Shown: positions 35,282 through 44,099 of the stretch, piece by piece
How the letters are laid out: every line of letters starts with the position of its first letter
How positions within the stretch are numbered: position 1 is the first letter of the stretch
Source: Paenibacillus rhizosphaerae
GTDB taxonomy: Bacteria; Bacillota; Bacilli; Paenibacillales; Paenibacillaceae
Assembly (NCBI RefSeq): GCF_014192015.1
Contig: NZ_JACHXJ010000002.1
Coordinates: 496,001 to 560,000, forward strand
DNA: 64,000 nt
Direction: 5' to 3'
Made by a program: the position numbers and the translations under genes
The notes under the pieces: model-generated
Database searches by the model: none
What the model was told of the DNA's origin: nothing
The model's input: the letters and a program-made list of their open reading frames with translations, nothing else

Positions 35282-36703
35282 ATGACAATATCATGTGACG
35301 TAGCCGTTCTGGGCGGCGGTACCGGCGGGTATGTGGCCGCGATCCGGGCAGCTCAGCTGGGCAAGGAAGTCGTTATTATCGAAGCGGACAAGCTTGGAGG
35401 AACATGCCTGCACCGCGGCTGCATTCCAAGTAAGTCTTTGCTGCGGAGCGCGGAAGTATACGCGGAGATCAAAGAAAGCGAGAGCTACGGCATCGAAACA
35501 GCGGGGGCCGCTCTCAAATTTCCAAAGGTTCAGGCGCGAAAGGAAGCTATCGTAGATCAACTGCACCAAGGGGTTCAATACCTGATGCGCAAAAATAAAA
35601 TTCAGGTGGTACATGGAAAAGGGCGCGTCATCGGTCCTTCCATTTTTTCGCCGAAAAGCGGCGCGGTTGCCGTGGAGCTGGCGGATGGGGAGATGGAGAC
35701 GGTGGTTCCAACCCATTTGATCATCGCTACAGGTTCCCGTCCAAGAGTGCTGCCTGGACTTGAAGCCGATGGCGTTCATATTCTGACCAGCGACGAGGCA
35801 CTTCGAATGGAGGAGCTTCCGAAGTCTATCGTCATCGTCGGCGGCGGCGTGATCGGCGTCGAATGGGCTTCAATGCTGAACGATTTCGGCGTGGAGGTCA
35901 CCGTCGTGGAGGCGGCCGGCCAGCTTCTTCCTGCAGAAGATGAAGAGGTTGCCCGGGAGCTTCAGAAGTCGCTCACGCGCCGGGGTGTCAAAATTGTTAC
36001 CGGGGCCCAGCTGCAGACGGAGACTTACGAAGCAGCGGATCAACAGGTGCACATCGATGTGCGGGTCGGGGAAAAGACCGAACGGCTCCAAGCGGACAAG
36101 CTGCTCGTATCGATCGGCCGCCAGGCGAATGTAGAAAACATCGGTCTGGAGAATACGGATGTCCGGGTGGAACGCGGTTTCATAGCGGTTAACGAATACT
36201 ACCAAACTGGAGAATCGCATATTTATGCCATCGGCGACGTGATTGGCGGACTGCAGCTCGCCCATGCGGCAAGCCATGAAGGGATCGCGGCCGTCAACCA
36301 TTTAGCGGGAGAAAACGTTCACCCGGCAGATGCGGATCTGATTCCAAGATGCGTGTACACAAGACCTGAAGTGGCCAGCGTCGGCATCACCGAGAAGGAA
36401 GCACGCAGCCGCGGATTCGAGATTAAGGTCGGCAAATTCCCGTTCCAGGCTATTGGGAAGGCATTGGTGCAGGGGAGCAAGGAAGGATTCGTAAAAGTAG
36501 TAGCTGATCCTAAGACGAACGATATTTTAGGCGTGCAAATGATCGGAGCCCATGCGACCGACCTGATCAGCGAGGCGGCTTTGGCCCAGTTTCTGAATGC
36601 AACCCCATGGGAGATCGGACAAATGGTGCATCCGCACCCGACGCTTTCGGAAATTTTGGGAGAGGCGATGCTGGCTGTAGACGGCAAATCCATCGGAATG
36701 TAA
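35282..36703 (+). CDS. lpdV: Dihydrolipoamide dehydrogenase (E3)
   Basis: FAD disulfide oxidoreductase of 473 residues that reoxidises lipoamide on E2. FAD motif VLGGGTGGYVAAIRA, redox-active GGTCLHRGCIP with the Cys pair, NAD motif VIVGGGVIGVEWASML, second FAD motif IYAIGDVIGG and the C-terminal catalytic His-Glu in HPHPTLSE. It heads lpdV-bkdAA-bkdAB-bkdB, so it serves the branched-chain 2-oxo acid dehydrogenase. GAGGGATGG precedes the ATG. Confidence 0.94.
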   Translation: MTISCDVAVLGGGTGGYVAAIRAAQLGKEVVIIEADKLGGTCLHRGCIPSKSLLRSAEVYAEIKESESYGIETAGAALKFPKVQARKEAIVDQLHQGVQYLMRKNKIQVVHGKGRVIGPSIFSPKSGAVAVELADGEMETVVPTHLIIATGSRPRVLPGLEADGVHILTSDEALRMEELPKSIVIVGGGVIGVEWASMLNDFGVEVTVVEAAGQLLPAEDEEVARELQKSLTRRGVKIVTGAQLQTETYEAADQQVHIDVRVGEKTERLQADKLLVSIGRQANVENIGLENTDVRVERGFIAVNEYYQTGESHIYAIGDVIGGLQLAHAASHEGIAAVNHLAGENVHPADADLIPRCVYTRPEVASVGITEKEARSRGFEIKVGKFPFQAIGKALVQGSKEGFVKVVADPKTNDILGVQMIGAHATDLISEAALAQFLNATPWEIGQMVHPHPTLSEILGEAMLAVDGKSIGM

Positions 36704-36840
36704 GACCAAAATTTAGAATCGGTTCTTTTCTTTTCGCCGCAGTTATGATTATAATAGGGTTAAGCCAAGTCTTAGTACCAGGTTTTAATAGTAGATCAGG
36801 GACAGAAGACTGCAGGCTCTAAAATAAGGAGGTACCTCCC

Positions 36841-37872
36841 ATGAATGATCAGGGTACTGTTCACACGCCACATGAGCATGAGCAGCTTGGACTCACCAAC
36901 GGCCAAGTCATCGACATGTACAAATATATGCTGCTCGGGCGCAAATTTGACGAGCGTAACCTGCTGCTGCAGCGGGCTGGCAAGATTAACTTTCACGTAT
37001 CGGGAATCGGCCAGGAGACGGCTCAGGCAGCCGCGGCGTTTGCGCTGGACCGGGAAAAGGACTACTTTTTACCTTATTATCGCGACTATGCTTTTGTGAT
37101 GTCGGTTGGAATGACGCCACGCGAGCTGATGCTGTCGGCTTTTGCGAAGGCTGAGGATCCGAACAGCGGCGGGCGGCAAATGCCCGGACACTTTGGCAGC
37201 AAGCGGCTGCGGATTGTAACGGGCTCAAGCCCCGTCACGACCCAAGTGCCCCACGCCGTAGGCGTTGCCTTGTCCGCCAAGATGAGAAAACAGGATATCG
37301 TTTCGTTTGTCACCTTTGGCGAAGGCTCGAGCAATCAGGGGGACTTTCACGAGGGAGCCAACTTTGCTGGCGTACATAAGCTGCCTGTGATTTTTATGTG
37401 CGAAAACAACCAGTATGCCATTTCGGTTCCGCTTCATAAGCAGATCAGCGGCAAAGTCAGCGACCGGGCGCTCGGCTATGGGTTTCCGGGCATTCGAGTG
37501 GACGGCAACGATGCGCTCGCGGTCTACAAAGCCGTGAAGGAAGCGCGTGAACGCGCTGTCCGCGGCGAAGGACCCACACTGATCGAAGCCTTGATGTACC
37601 GCCTGTCTCCGCACTCCACCTCGGATAACGACTTGGCGTACCGGACCAAAGAGGAAGTAGAAGAGAACTGGAAAAAGGACGGCATTGTCCGTTTCAAACA
37701 ATATTTGATCAGCTGCGGCATTTGGGATGAAGAAAAGGATTCTGACTTGCAAGCGCAGTTGGCTCTTGAGATCAAGGAAGCCACCGAATCGGCCGACAAT
37801 GCTCCGTTCCCGAAACCCGAGGACACGCTGAAGCATGTGTATGCGGGCGATAGTGAAGAGGGGGTATACTAA
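36841..37872 (+). CDS. bkdAA: Branched-chain 2-oxo acid dehydrogenase E1 alpha
   Basis: E1 alpha subunit, 343 residues, with the ThDP-binding motif TFGEGSSNQGDFHEGANFAG (GDG-like, here GEG) and the phosphorylation-loop-like YRLSPHSTSDND. With BkdAB it decarboxylates 2-oxo acids from Val, Leu and Ile, giving starter units for iso and anteiso fatty acids. AGGAGGTACCTCCC directly precedes the ATG. The 137-nt gap after lpdV holds a TATAAT at 36750 without a good -35. It overlaps bkdAB by one base. Confidence 0.93.
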   Translation: MNDQGTVHTPHEHEQLGLTNGQVIDMYKYMLLGRKFDERNLLLQRAGKINFHVSGIGQETAQAAAAFALDREKDYFLPYYRDYAFVMSVGMTPRELMLSAFAKAEDPNSGGRQMPGHFGSKRLRIVTGSSPVTTQVPHAVGVALSAKMRKQDIVSFVTFGEGSSNQGDFHEGANFAGVHKLPVIFMCENNQYAISVPLHKQISGKVSDRALGYGFPGIRVDGNDALAVYKAVKEARERAVRGEGPTLIEALMYRLSPHSTSDNDLAYRTKEEVEENWKKDGIVRFKQYLISCGIWDEEKDSDLQAQLALEIKEATESADNAPFPKPEDTLKHVYAGDSEEGVY

Positions 37873-38858
37873 TGGCCGAAATGGAATATATCGATGCGAT
37901 TCGTCTGGCGATGAAAGAAGAAATGGAAAAAGACGAAAACGTGTTTGTGCTCGGCGAGGATGTCGGCGTTAAAGGCGGCGTGTTCACGACAACCAAAGGC
38001 CTGCAGGATCAGTTCGGCGAAGAGCGGGTCATCGACACGCCGCTGGCGGAATCCGCCATTGCCGGCGTTGCGATCGGCGCGGCCATGGTCGGCATGAAGC
38101 CGATCGCGGAAATGCAGTATTCCGACTTCATGCTGCCGGCAACGAACCAGATTATTAGTGAGGCCGCGAAAATCCGTTATCGTTCCAACAACGACTGGAG
38201 CTGTCCGGTCGTCGTTCGTGCGCCGATCGGCGGAGGCATTTTCGGGGGGTTATACCATTCCCAATGCCCGGAATCGATCTTCTTCGGCACCCCCGGCTTG
38301 AAAATCGTGGCACCTTTTACAGCCTATGACGCGAAAGGTCTGCTGAAGGCTGCGATCAATGATCCGGACCCGGTGCTGTTTTTTGAAAATAAAAAATGCT
38401 ACCGCATGATCAAGGGCGACGTGCCTTTGGACGACTATACTGTACCGATCGGCAAAGCCAACGTGCTGCGCGAGGGAACCGACATTACGGTCATCGGCTA
38501 CAGCATGCCGCTGCACTTCTGTCTTCAGGCCGCCGAAGAGCTGGAGAAAGAAGAAGGCATTTCGGCTCATATTCTGGATCTGCGCTCCCTGCAGCCGCTG
38601 GACCGTGACGCCATCATTGAGGCGGTCCGCAAAACCGGCAAGGTGCTAATTGTGCACGAGGACAACAAAACGGGCGGCGTGGGCGCCGAGGTGTCCGCCA
38701 TCATTTCGGAAGAATGCCTGTTCGATCTGGATGCGCCGATCAAGCGGCTGTGCGGTCCGGACGTACCGGCCATGCCGATCAGTCCGCCGATGGAGAAGTT
38801 CTTTATGCTGAGCAAGGACAAGGTCAAGCAAGCCATGCACGAATTGGCGGATTATTGA
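37872..38858 (+). CDS. bkdAB: Branched-chain 2-oxo acid dehydrogenase E1 beta
   Basis: E1 beta subunit, 328 residues. LGEDVGVKGGVF, TPLAESAIAGVAIGAAM and the potassium-binding/transketolase region are typical; the C-terminal domain starts around residue 200 with DITVIGYSMPLH. The start overlaps the bkdAA stop (TAATG), so the two subunits are translationally coupled for a fixed ratio. Confidence 0.94.
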   Translation: MAEMEYIDAIRLAMKEEMEKDENVFVLGEDVGVKGGVFTTTKGLQDQFGEERVIDTPLAESAIAGVAIGAAMVGMKPIAEMQYSDFMLPATNQIISEAAKIRYRSNNDWSCPVVVRAPIGGGIFGGLYHSQCPESIFFGTPGLKIVAPFTAYDAKGLLKAAINDPDPVLFFENKKCYRMIKGDVPLDDYTVPIGKANVLREGTDITVIGYSMPLHFCLQAAEELEKEEGISAHILDLRSLQPLDRDAIIEAVRKTGKVLIVHEDNKTGGVGAEVSAIISEECLFDLDAPIKRLCGPDVPAMPISPPMEKFFMLSKDKVKQAMHELADY

Positions 38859-38883
38859 GAATTGCGTATGAAGGGGTGAAAAT

Positions 38884-40260
38884 ATGTCAAATCAAAAGTT
38901 TGCCGATATGGTGATGCCGCAGCTGGCAGAATCTCTCGTGTCCGCCACCATCGCCAAATGGCTGAAGCAGCCTGGCGATAAGGTGGAACAGTATGAGCCA
39001 ATCTGTGAGGTCATCACCGATAAGGTCAACGCGGAAATTCCGTCCACGGTGGACGGGATTATGGGAGAATGGGTCGCCGAGGAAGGCCAGACCGTTGCCG
39101 TCGGCGAGGTTATATGCCGCATTGCGGCGGCAGGCGCTGCGGGAGCTCCGGCGGAGGAACGGCCGCAGGCGGAGCCGCGTACTACATCGGCCCCAGTACA
39201 GGCGGAAGCCTCTGGAGACCAGTCGATGCGCGGCCGGTATTCACCTGCGGTGCAAAGCCTGGCCGCCGAGCATGGCGTGAACCTGAGCGCCGTCCAGGGA
39301 ACGGGCATGGGTGGACGGATTACCCGCAAGGATGTCCTTGCTTATATCGAAAACGGCGGTGCGGCTGCGGAAACCGGCCGGGCTGCCGAAGCTCCGGCGA
39401 AGAAAGAGGTTCATTCTCCGTTCGCAGGACTGCCGCATGCCAATCCTGCGGTCCGTCCGGAGCAGTATATCCCGGTTCCGCCGGCATCCAGCCGGCAGTC
39501 GGGTCTGCATATGACCGAGTCGCCGCGTATTCCGGCTGTGGAAATCGAGGATCAGAACGGGCGCGCCGAGACGATGATCGACGTCACCCCGATCCGCAAC
39601 GCCATTGCGACGAACATGCGCCAAAGCGTGTCGGAAATTCCGCATGCCTGGACGATGATCGAGGTCGACGTGACCAACCTGGTGCTGCTGCGCAACAAAT
39701 TGAAGGATGAATTTAAGCGCAGAGAGGGCTATAATTTAACCTATCTGGCGTTTCTTCTGAAGGCCGTGGTCAACGCGATCAAGGAATACCCGATCATGAA
39801 CTCGGTCTGGGCAGTCAACAAAATCATCGTGAAACGGGACATTAACATTTCTCTGGCCGTCGGAACGGAAGATTCTGTCATGACGCCGGTTATTCAACGG
39901 GCTGATCAGAAAAACATTGCCGGCCTCGCCCGGGAAATCGAAGAGCTGGCAACCAAAACGCGTCAGGGAAAGCTCAAGCTGGAGGATATGCAGGGCGGCA
40001 CCTTTACGGTGAATAATACCGGGTCGTTCGGTTCGATCCTGTCTTATCCGATTATCAACTATCCGCAAGCGGCCATCCTGACCTTCGAATCGATCGTGAA
40101 GCGGCCTGTCGTGATCAACGACATGATCGCCGTCCGTTCGATGGCGAACATCTGCCTGTCGCTGGACCACCGGATTTTGGACGGTGTCATCTGCGGACGC
40201 TTCCTGCAGCGCGTGAAGGAAAACGTAGAGGGTTATACGCTGGATACTAAAGTTTACTAA
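38884..40260 (+). CDS. bkdB: Branched-chain 2-oxo acid dehydrogenase E2
   Basis: Lipoamide acyltransferase of 458 residues. One N-terminal lipoyl domain with ICEVITDKVNAEIPS (lipoylated Lys), an Ala/Pro/Glu linker, an E3-binding domain (about 118-157, SPAVQSLAAEHGVNL, RITRKDVLAYI), another linker, and the catalytic domain ending in LSLDHRILDGVI with the His-Asp active site. GAAGGGGTG precedes the ATG. Its lipoyl group could be supplied by lipB 50 nt downstream. Confidence 0.94.
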   Translation: MSNQKFADMVMPQLAESLVSATIAKWLKQPGDKVEQYEPICEVITDKVNAEIPSTVDGIMGEWVAEEGQTVAVGEVICRIAAAGAAGAPAEERPQAEPRTTSAPVQAEASGDQSMRGRYSPAVQSLAAEHGVNLSAVQGTGMGGRITRKDVLAYIENGGAAAETGRAAEAPAKKEVHSPFAGLPHANPAVRPEQYIPVPPASSRQSGLHMTESPRIPAVEIEDQNGRAETMIDVTPIRNAIATNMRQSVSEIPHAWTMIEVDVTNLVLLRNKLKDEFKRREGYNLTYLAFLLKAVVNAIKEYPIMNSVWAVNKIIVKRDINISLAVGTEDSVMTPVIQRADQKNIAGLAREIEELATKTRQGKLKLEDMQGGTFTVNNTGSFGSILSYPIINYPQAAILTFESIVKRPVVINDMIAVRSMANICLSLDHRILDGVICGRFLQRVKENVEGYTLDTKVY

Positions 40261-40310
40261 TGGAAAGTCTCTGAAAGATTGGTCATCATCTGAAAGGGCG
40301 TGAAGCAGTC

Positions 40311-41033
40311 ATGACAACCAAACTTGAAGTATCCTATACGCCGATGATGGATTACGGTGCGGCCTGGGATTTGCAGAAGAGCATCGTCAGCCGCATAGAC
40401 CTTGGAGAGCAGCAGGAGACCCTGCTGCTCTTGCAGCATCCACCGACGTATACGATTGGATCGCAGCGGCATCCGGAGCATCTCTTGCTCAGCAAAGAAC
40501 AGCTGAAGCAGCAGGGCATCGGGCTGTTCGAAATCGACCGCGGCGGCGACATCACCTATCATGGTCCGGGACAGCTGGTCGGCTATCCGCTGCTGCTGCT
40601 GGCGGGCAAGGAAGGACTGGATCTGCATGGTTATTTGCGAAATCTGGAGCAGGTCATCATCAATTACCTGGCGCATTACGGAATTGAGGCAGGCCGCAAA
40701 CCCGAGTATACAGGTGTCTGGGTAGGCGACCTGAAAATTTGCGCCATCGGGGTCAAATTCAACAAGTGCAAACACCAAAGAGGGTTCGTGACCAGCCACG
40801 GATTTGCGTTTAATATTACGTCCGGCATTCAAAACGAAGGCTTTCAGGGCATTATTCCGTGCGGAATTCAGGAGTATGGCGTCACTTCTTTGGAGGACTG
40901 CATTGGAAAGCCGATCACGGTCGAGCAGGTAGCGGAGGAGATCGTTCCGTTTTTTACCGAGGTATTCGGATTTGTTGAGGCCGTTTCAGCCCAAGGGGAA
41001 GAGGAAAGCCCGCTGAAATCAGCGGGCTATTAA
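40311..41033 (+). CDS. lipB: Octanoyltransferase LipB
   Basis: LipB, 240 residues, transfers octanoyl from acyl carrier protein to lipoyl domains. RGGDITYHGPGQLVGYPLL, the catalytic Lys in AIGVKFN and Cys in IIPCGIQEYG are visible. B. subtilis uses LipM and LipL instead, so this is a different lipoylation route placed beside its E2 substrate gene. GAAAGGGCGTG precedes the ATG. Its last 15 bases overlap the minus-strand prli42-like gene. Confidence 0.92.
   Translation: MTTKLEVSYTPMMDYGAAWDLQKSIVSRIDLGEQQETLLLLQHPPTYTIGSQRHPEHLLLSKEQLKQQGIGLFEIDRGGDITYHGPGQLVGYPLLLLAGKEGLDLHGYLRNLEQVIINYLAHYGIEAGRKPEYTGVWVGDLKICAIGVKFNKCKHQRGFVTSHGFAFNITSGIQNEGFQGIIPCGIQEYGVTSLEDCIGKPITVEQVAEEIVPFFTEVFGFVEAVSAQGEEESPLKSAGY
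41007..41028. terminator. Hairpin in the convergent lipB/prli42 overlap
   Basis: Perfect 10-bp inverted repeat AGCCCGCTGA-AA-TCAGCGGGCT. On the minus strand it is followed by TTTCCTCTTCC, so it can terminate the small gene; on the plus strand the tail is poor. Confidence 0.7.
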
Positions 41034-41120
41034 GGACTCGACGAGTCCAAATACGACGGATCCGACCATGGCAATGAGCATGAGGTATACGAACACGCGA
41101 AACCATTTTTTTCGTTGCAT
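41019..41120 (-). CDS. prli42: Prli42-like stressosome membrane miniprotein
   Basis: A 33-residue protein: basic N-terminus MQRKKWFRVF, one TM helix VYLMLIAMVGSVVFGLV, short tail ESLIAR. This is the size and pattern of Prli42, the miniprotein that tethers the stressosome to the membrane in Listeria. AAAGGAGCT stands 4 nt before the ATG. It is too short for routine gene finding. It ends inside lipB and a terminator hairpin serves its 3' end. The family call is by pattern recognition; a stressosome itself is not in the window. Confidence 0.72.
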   Translation of the reverse strand: MQRKKWFRVFVYLMLIAMVGSVVFGLVESLIAR

Positions 41121-41150
41121 AAATAGCTCCTTTATTCATCATTTATGGAA

Positions 41151-41166
41151 GGCTCGATTTCGAGCC
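41151..41166. repeat. Palindrome between prli42-like gene and the M20 peptidase
   Basis: GGCTCGA-TT-TCGAGCC, perfect 7-bp arms, in the short divergent intergenic region; a candidate operator. Confidence 0.45.
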
Positions 41167-41217
41167 GGGACAACCTATGTACTATTGTAACTTAACGCCG
41201 AAGGAGAGGAAAGTCCA

Positions 41218-42342
41218 TTGATTAAACAAGACCGTTTGATACAGGAGTTTATGGAACTGGTTCAGGTGGACAGCGAGACGGGCCATGAAGCGGAGATCGC
41301 TGCGCTGCTCAAACAGAAATTTACACAGCTTGGACTGGATGTCGTTGAAGACGATTCCCAGGCCAAAACCGGACATGGCGCCGGCAACCTGATCGTAACC
41401 TGGAAGGGGGAAGGCGGCGCGGAAGCTCCAAAGCTATTGTTCACCTGCCACATGGATACCGTAGCCCCGGGTAAAGGGATCAAGCCTACCTTAGGCGAAG
41501 ACGGCTGGATCCGCAGCGACGGGACGACGATCCTGGGGTCGGACGATAAGGCGGGCCTGGCTGTTCTGCTGGAGACGATCCGCGTTATCCAGGAGCAGCA
41601 GCTTCCCCATGGACAGATCCAATTCGTGATTACCGTCGGTGAGGAATCCGGACTGCTGGGAGCACGTTCGATGGATCCGCAGCATCTGGACGCAGAACTT
41701 GGATTTGCTCTCGATTCCAATGGAGAGGTCGGATCGATCGCCGTTGCGGCACCAACCCAGGCTAAAATCCAAATGAAGATTTATGGCAAATCGGCGCATG
41801 CCGGTGTGAATCCGGAAGATGGAATCAGCGCCATTCAGGTCGCCTCCAAAGCGGTGTCGCGGATGAAGCTGGGCCGGCTGGACCAGGAGACGACAGCAAA
41901 CATCGGTAAATTTTCCGGTGGCGGAGCGACCAATGTGGTGTGCGATTTTGTCCAGCTTGACGCCGAAGCGCGCAGCATTGTTCAAGATAAGGTCGATCAG
42001 CAGATCGCCCATATGCGGGAGGCGCTCGAAACGACCGTCCGTGAGTTTGGCGCCCAGTGTGAGTTCCGGAGCGAAATTGTGTATCCTGCGTTTAATTTTA
42101 ACGAAAACGATTCTGTGGTGAGCTTGGCCAAACGTGCGATTGAGCGCCTGGGTCTGAGCGGAAGAGTGTTCCGTTCGGGCGGCGGCAGCGACGCCAACAT
42201 TTTCAACGGGCTCGGAGTTCCTACGGTGAATCTGGCCATCGGCTATGAGGACATACATACGACGAAGGAACGGATTCGCGCGGAGGATATGGTCAAAGCG
42301 GCTGAAATGGTGCTCAGCATCATTCAGGAAACCGTCAAATAA
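41218..42342 (+). CDS. yqjE: M20-family peptidase, YqjE/PepT-like
   Basis: Zinc peptidase of 374 residues, tripeptidase T-like. Metal ligands: His in FTCHMDTVAPG, Asp in GSDDKAG, Glu pair in TVGEESGLLGARSMD, Asp in ALDSNGEVG, His at the C-terminus in YEDIHTTKE. The dimerisation (lid) domain spans about 180-290 with KIYGKSAHAGVNPEDG. The TTG start follows AAGGAGAGG. B. subtilis yqjE lies in the corresponding region. The exact substrate is unknown. Confidence 0.87.
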   Translation: MIKQDRLIQEFMELVQVDSETGHEAEIAALLKQKFTQLGLDVVEDDSQAKTGHGAGNLIVTWKGEGGAEAPKLLFTCHMDTVAPGKGIKPTLGEDGWIRSDGTTILGSDDKAGLAVLLETIRVIQEQQLPHGQIQFVITVGEESGLLGARSMDPQHLDAELGFALDSNGEVGSIAVAAPTQAKIQMKIYGKSAHAGVNPEDGISAIQVASKAVSRMKLGRLDQETTANIGKFSGGGATNVVCDFVQLDAEARSIVQDKVDQQIAHMREALETTVREFGAQCEFRSEIVYPAFNFNENDSVVSLAKRAIERLGLSGRVFRSGGGSDANIFNGLGVPTVNLAIGYEDIHTTKERIRAEDMVKAAEMVLSIIQETVK

Positions 42343-42385
42343 AAGCTTCAACCCTATATAGCAGTCAAGTCCAGGGCTGCACAAA

Positions 42386-42432
42386 GAGGCTGTTCCATGC
42401 ATGCGGCAAACCGCTCTGGAACAGCTTTTTTG
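42386..42432. terminator. Terminator between yqjE and the TPR-like gene
   Basis: GCTGTTCCA (42389-42397) pairs with TGGAACAGC (42417-42425), inner GCGG/CCGC pairing, six-T run. Confidence 0.85.
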
Positions 42433-42466
42433 CTGGGCTTATCTTTTTTAACGGGAAGATTCGCAG

Positions 42467-43687
42467 CTAGTGAACATAACGCTGGCGATCCGCGGCAGGA
42501 TGATTTCTGCGCTGTGCGGGGGTCCATACTGTATGCCAGCCGGTCGATTGGATAATTTGCTGGGCCAAGGTGATATTTGTCAAATATTCGTCAATTTGAA
42601 AATACAGGTCGCTCCCGATCACTTGACGTTCCTGTCTATGATCCAATGAGGTGCGTGTCTCCTCCAAGAAGCAGGAGGCGGCCGCAAACCGTGACAAGGA
42701 ATGGGACGGATCCGTTGCATAGATCGACTCGAACAGCTGCGCTGCTTTCCCGAAGTCACCTTGATCATACAGCATTTCGGCGGCAATAAAGCAAAGATCG
42801 AGCGAGCTCTGACTTCTCTCGTAGGTCGGGATTCCTTCCAGCTTGTTCAGGAGCGTTTTCGCCTGTTCCACATAGCCCTGCCGGTACAGAGTATAGATCA
42901 ATTCGCTGGATTCATGGAACGAAGGTTCGGGCTGAAGGGACATGCCGATGTCCACCATGCCGAGCACGATCGCGGATTTAGCTGTCTCCAGCCTGTTAAA
43001 CCTGGACAATTCGGATAACCCCCGGTTTCCCTGAAGCACACGGCAGCACAAATATGCCGCTTGGGACGCGGTAACGGAATGCGAAGCTGACTTCACCACG
43101 ACCTTGTCCGGATCCATCGTACGCTGCGTGAGCCGCGCGTGCGCTTCCTTGAATTGATGGGTGTGAATAAGGCACAAAATATAAATGAGTTGAACGGACT
43201 CATTGAACCGTACGTCATTCGTATAACGGTTTAGGATGCTGCAGGCTTCTTCGTACGCACCCAGATCCGCCAGGGTTTGGCCAACCTGCAGTTCGGTCGT
43301 ATCGGAGATCCGGGCCATTTCCAGCAGCCGCCGGCATATTTCCGCGTCTGTCTTTCCGGCGTCAAAGAGCAGAGCTCCCCATTCCGCAAGCATTTTCCGA
43401 TGATGCTGTCCGAGAATGATCGCTCGGTGGAAGGCATCTTCGGCTTCCTCGGTACGGCTGCATGCGTACAGGAGTCTTCCGTACTCGAGCCATCCCTGCG
43501 CTTCGTTAAAGCTTTCAGCATGGGGCAAACTTCCGGAGTCTTCGCTTGCATACGTCAGGGCCGTCCGAATGTGCGTCATCGCCTCGCTGTTATGTCCGCG
43601 CGATTTATACCATAATCCCAGCTTAAAATGCAGGGACGGGGAATTCGGGTATGCTTGCAGCAGCATCATCAAATCATCTTTGGTCAT
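42467..43687 (-). CDS. TPR-like repeat protein of unknown function
   Basis: Cytosolic all-helical protein of 406 residues with TPR-like units, clearest at residues 18-50 (LHFKLGLWYKSRGHNSEAMT), 64-95 (YGRLLYACSRTEEAEDAFHRA) and 300-345 (AEMLYDQGDFGKAAQLFESI). No catalytic domain is seen, so a scaffold or protein-interaction role is likely. The ATG at 43687 has GGAGGG upstream; the frame continues to 43714 without a site. Minus strand, alone, downstream of mciZ in the same direction. Confidence 0.75.
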   Translation of the reverse strand: MTKDDLMMLLQAYPNSPSLHFKLGLWYKSRGHNSEAMTHIRTALTYASEDSGSLPHAESFNEAQGWLEYGRLLYACSRTEEAEDAFHRAIILGQHHRKMLAEWGALLFDAGKTDAEICRRLLEMARISDTTELQVGQTLADLGAYEEACSILNRYTNDVRFNESVQLIYILCLIHTHQFKEAHARLTQRTMDPDKVVVKSASHSVTASQAAYLCCRVLQGNRGLSELSRFNRLETAKSAIVLGMVDIGMSLQPEPSFHESSELIYTLYRQGYVEQAKTLLNKLEGIPTYERSQSSLDLCFIAAEMLYDQGDFGKAAQLFESIYATDPSHSLSRFAAASCFLEETRTSLDHRQERQVIGSDLYFQIDEYLTNITLAQQIIQSTGWHTVWTPAQRRNHPAADRQRYVH

Positions 43688-43845
43688 AATTGTACCCTCC
43701 AATATATAGAACAACCTGGTGAGTGAATAGTTGGTGAGAATGCAAAAAAAATGTTTGAAAATTTAAATCTCTTGTCGGTTTCAGCTCGAGTCTGAAAATA
43801 CCGGGGCATGACGGGGGATATTAAAGGACAACGATTCACCGTCCC

Positions 43846-43998
43846 TTAATGATCCCGACGGGTGGCCCCGAGCGATTGCAAAATGTGCTGCAGCGGCGTG
43901 TCGGGGCCCCATTCCTTCTGCATTTGGCGGAGCATGATTTTAATCTGCCAGGCCCGTCCTACCATATGGACCGAGTGCGCAGTATGGTAACTTTTCAT
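43846..43998 (-). CDS. mciZ: MciZ-like Z-ring inhibitor peptide
   Basis: A 50-residue protein with the core VGRAWQIKIMLRQM, resembling VGKAWEIRAKLKE of B. subtilis MciZ, the 40-residue mother-cell peptide that caps FtsZ filaments during sporulation. AGAGGGA lies about 7 nt before the ATG. It is divergent from nudF, and B. subtilis mciZ lies in the same nudF neighbourhood. The tail (GPDTPLQHILQSLGATRRDH) is longer than in B. subtilis. Not found by length-limited gene calling. Confidence 0.7.
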   Translation of the reverse strand: MKSYHTAHSVHMVGRAWQIKIMLRQMQKEWGPDTPLQHILQSLGATRRDH

Positions 43999-44032
43999 GA
44001 AGGGATCCCTCTTTCCTTGGGGTGAAGTTTGT

Positions 44033-44038
44033 TATAAT
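44033..44038 (+). promoter_or_regulatory. Possible -10 of nudF
   Basis: TATAAT, 62 nt before the nudF start, with only a weak T-rich -35 upstream. It would cross the mciZ promoter on the other strand. Confidence 0.35.
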
Positions 44039-44041
44039 AAG

Positions 44042-44070
44042 ACCATATGTGTCATCATGGCCAAAAATGC
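44042..44070 (-). promoter_or_regulatory. Possible sigma-E promoter of the mciZ-like gene
   Basis: On the minus strand GCATTTT (44070-44064), 14-bp spacer, CATATGGT (44049-44042). The -35 is good, the -10 moderate. Mother-cell sigma-E control is known for B. subtilis mciZ. Confidence 0.4.
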
Positions 44071-44099
44071 TAGCTTTTAACTATAAGGAGGATCATAGA

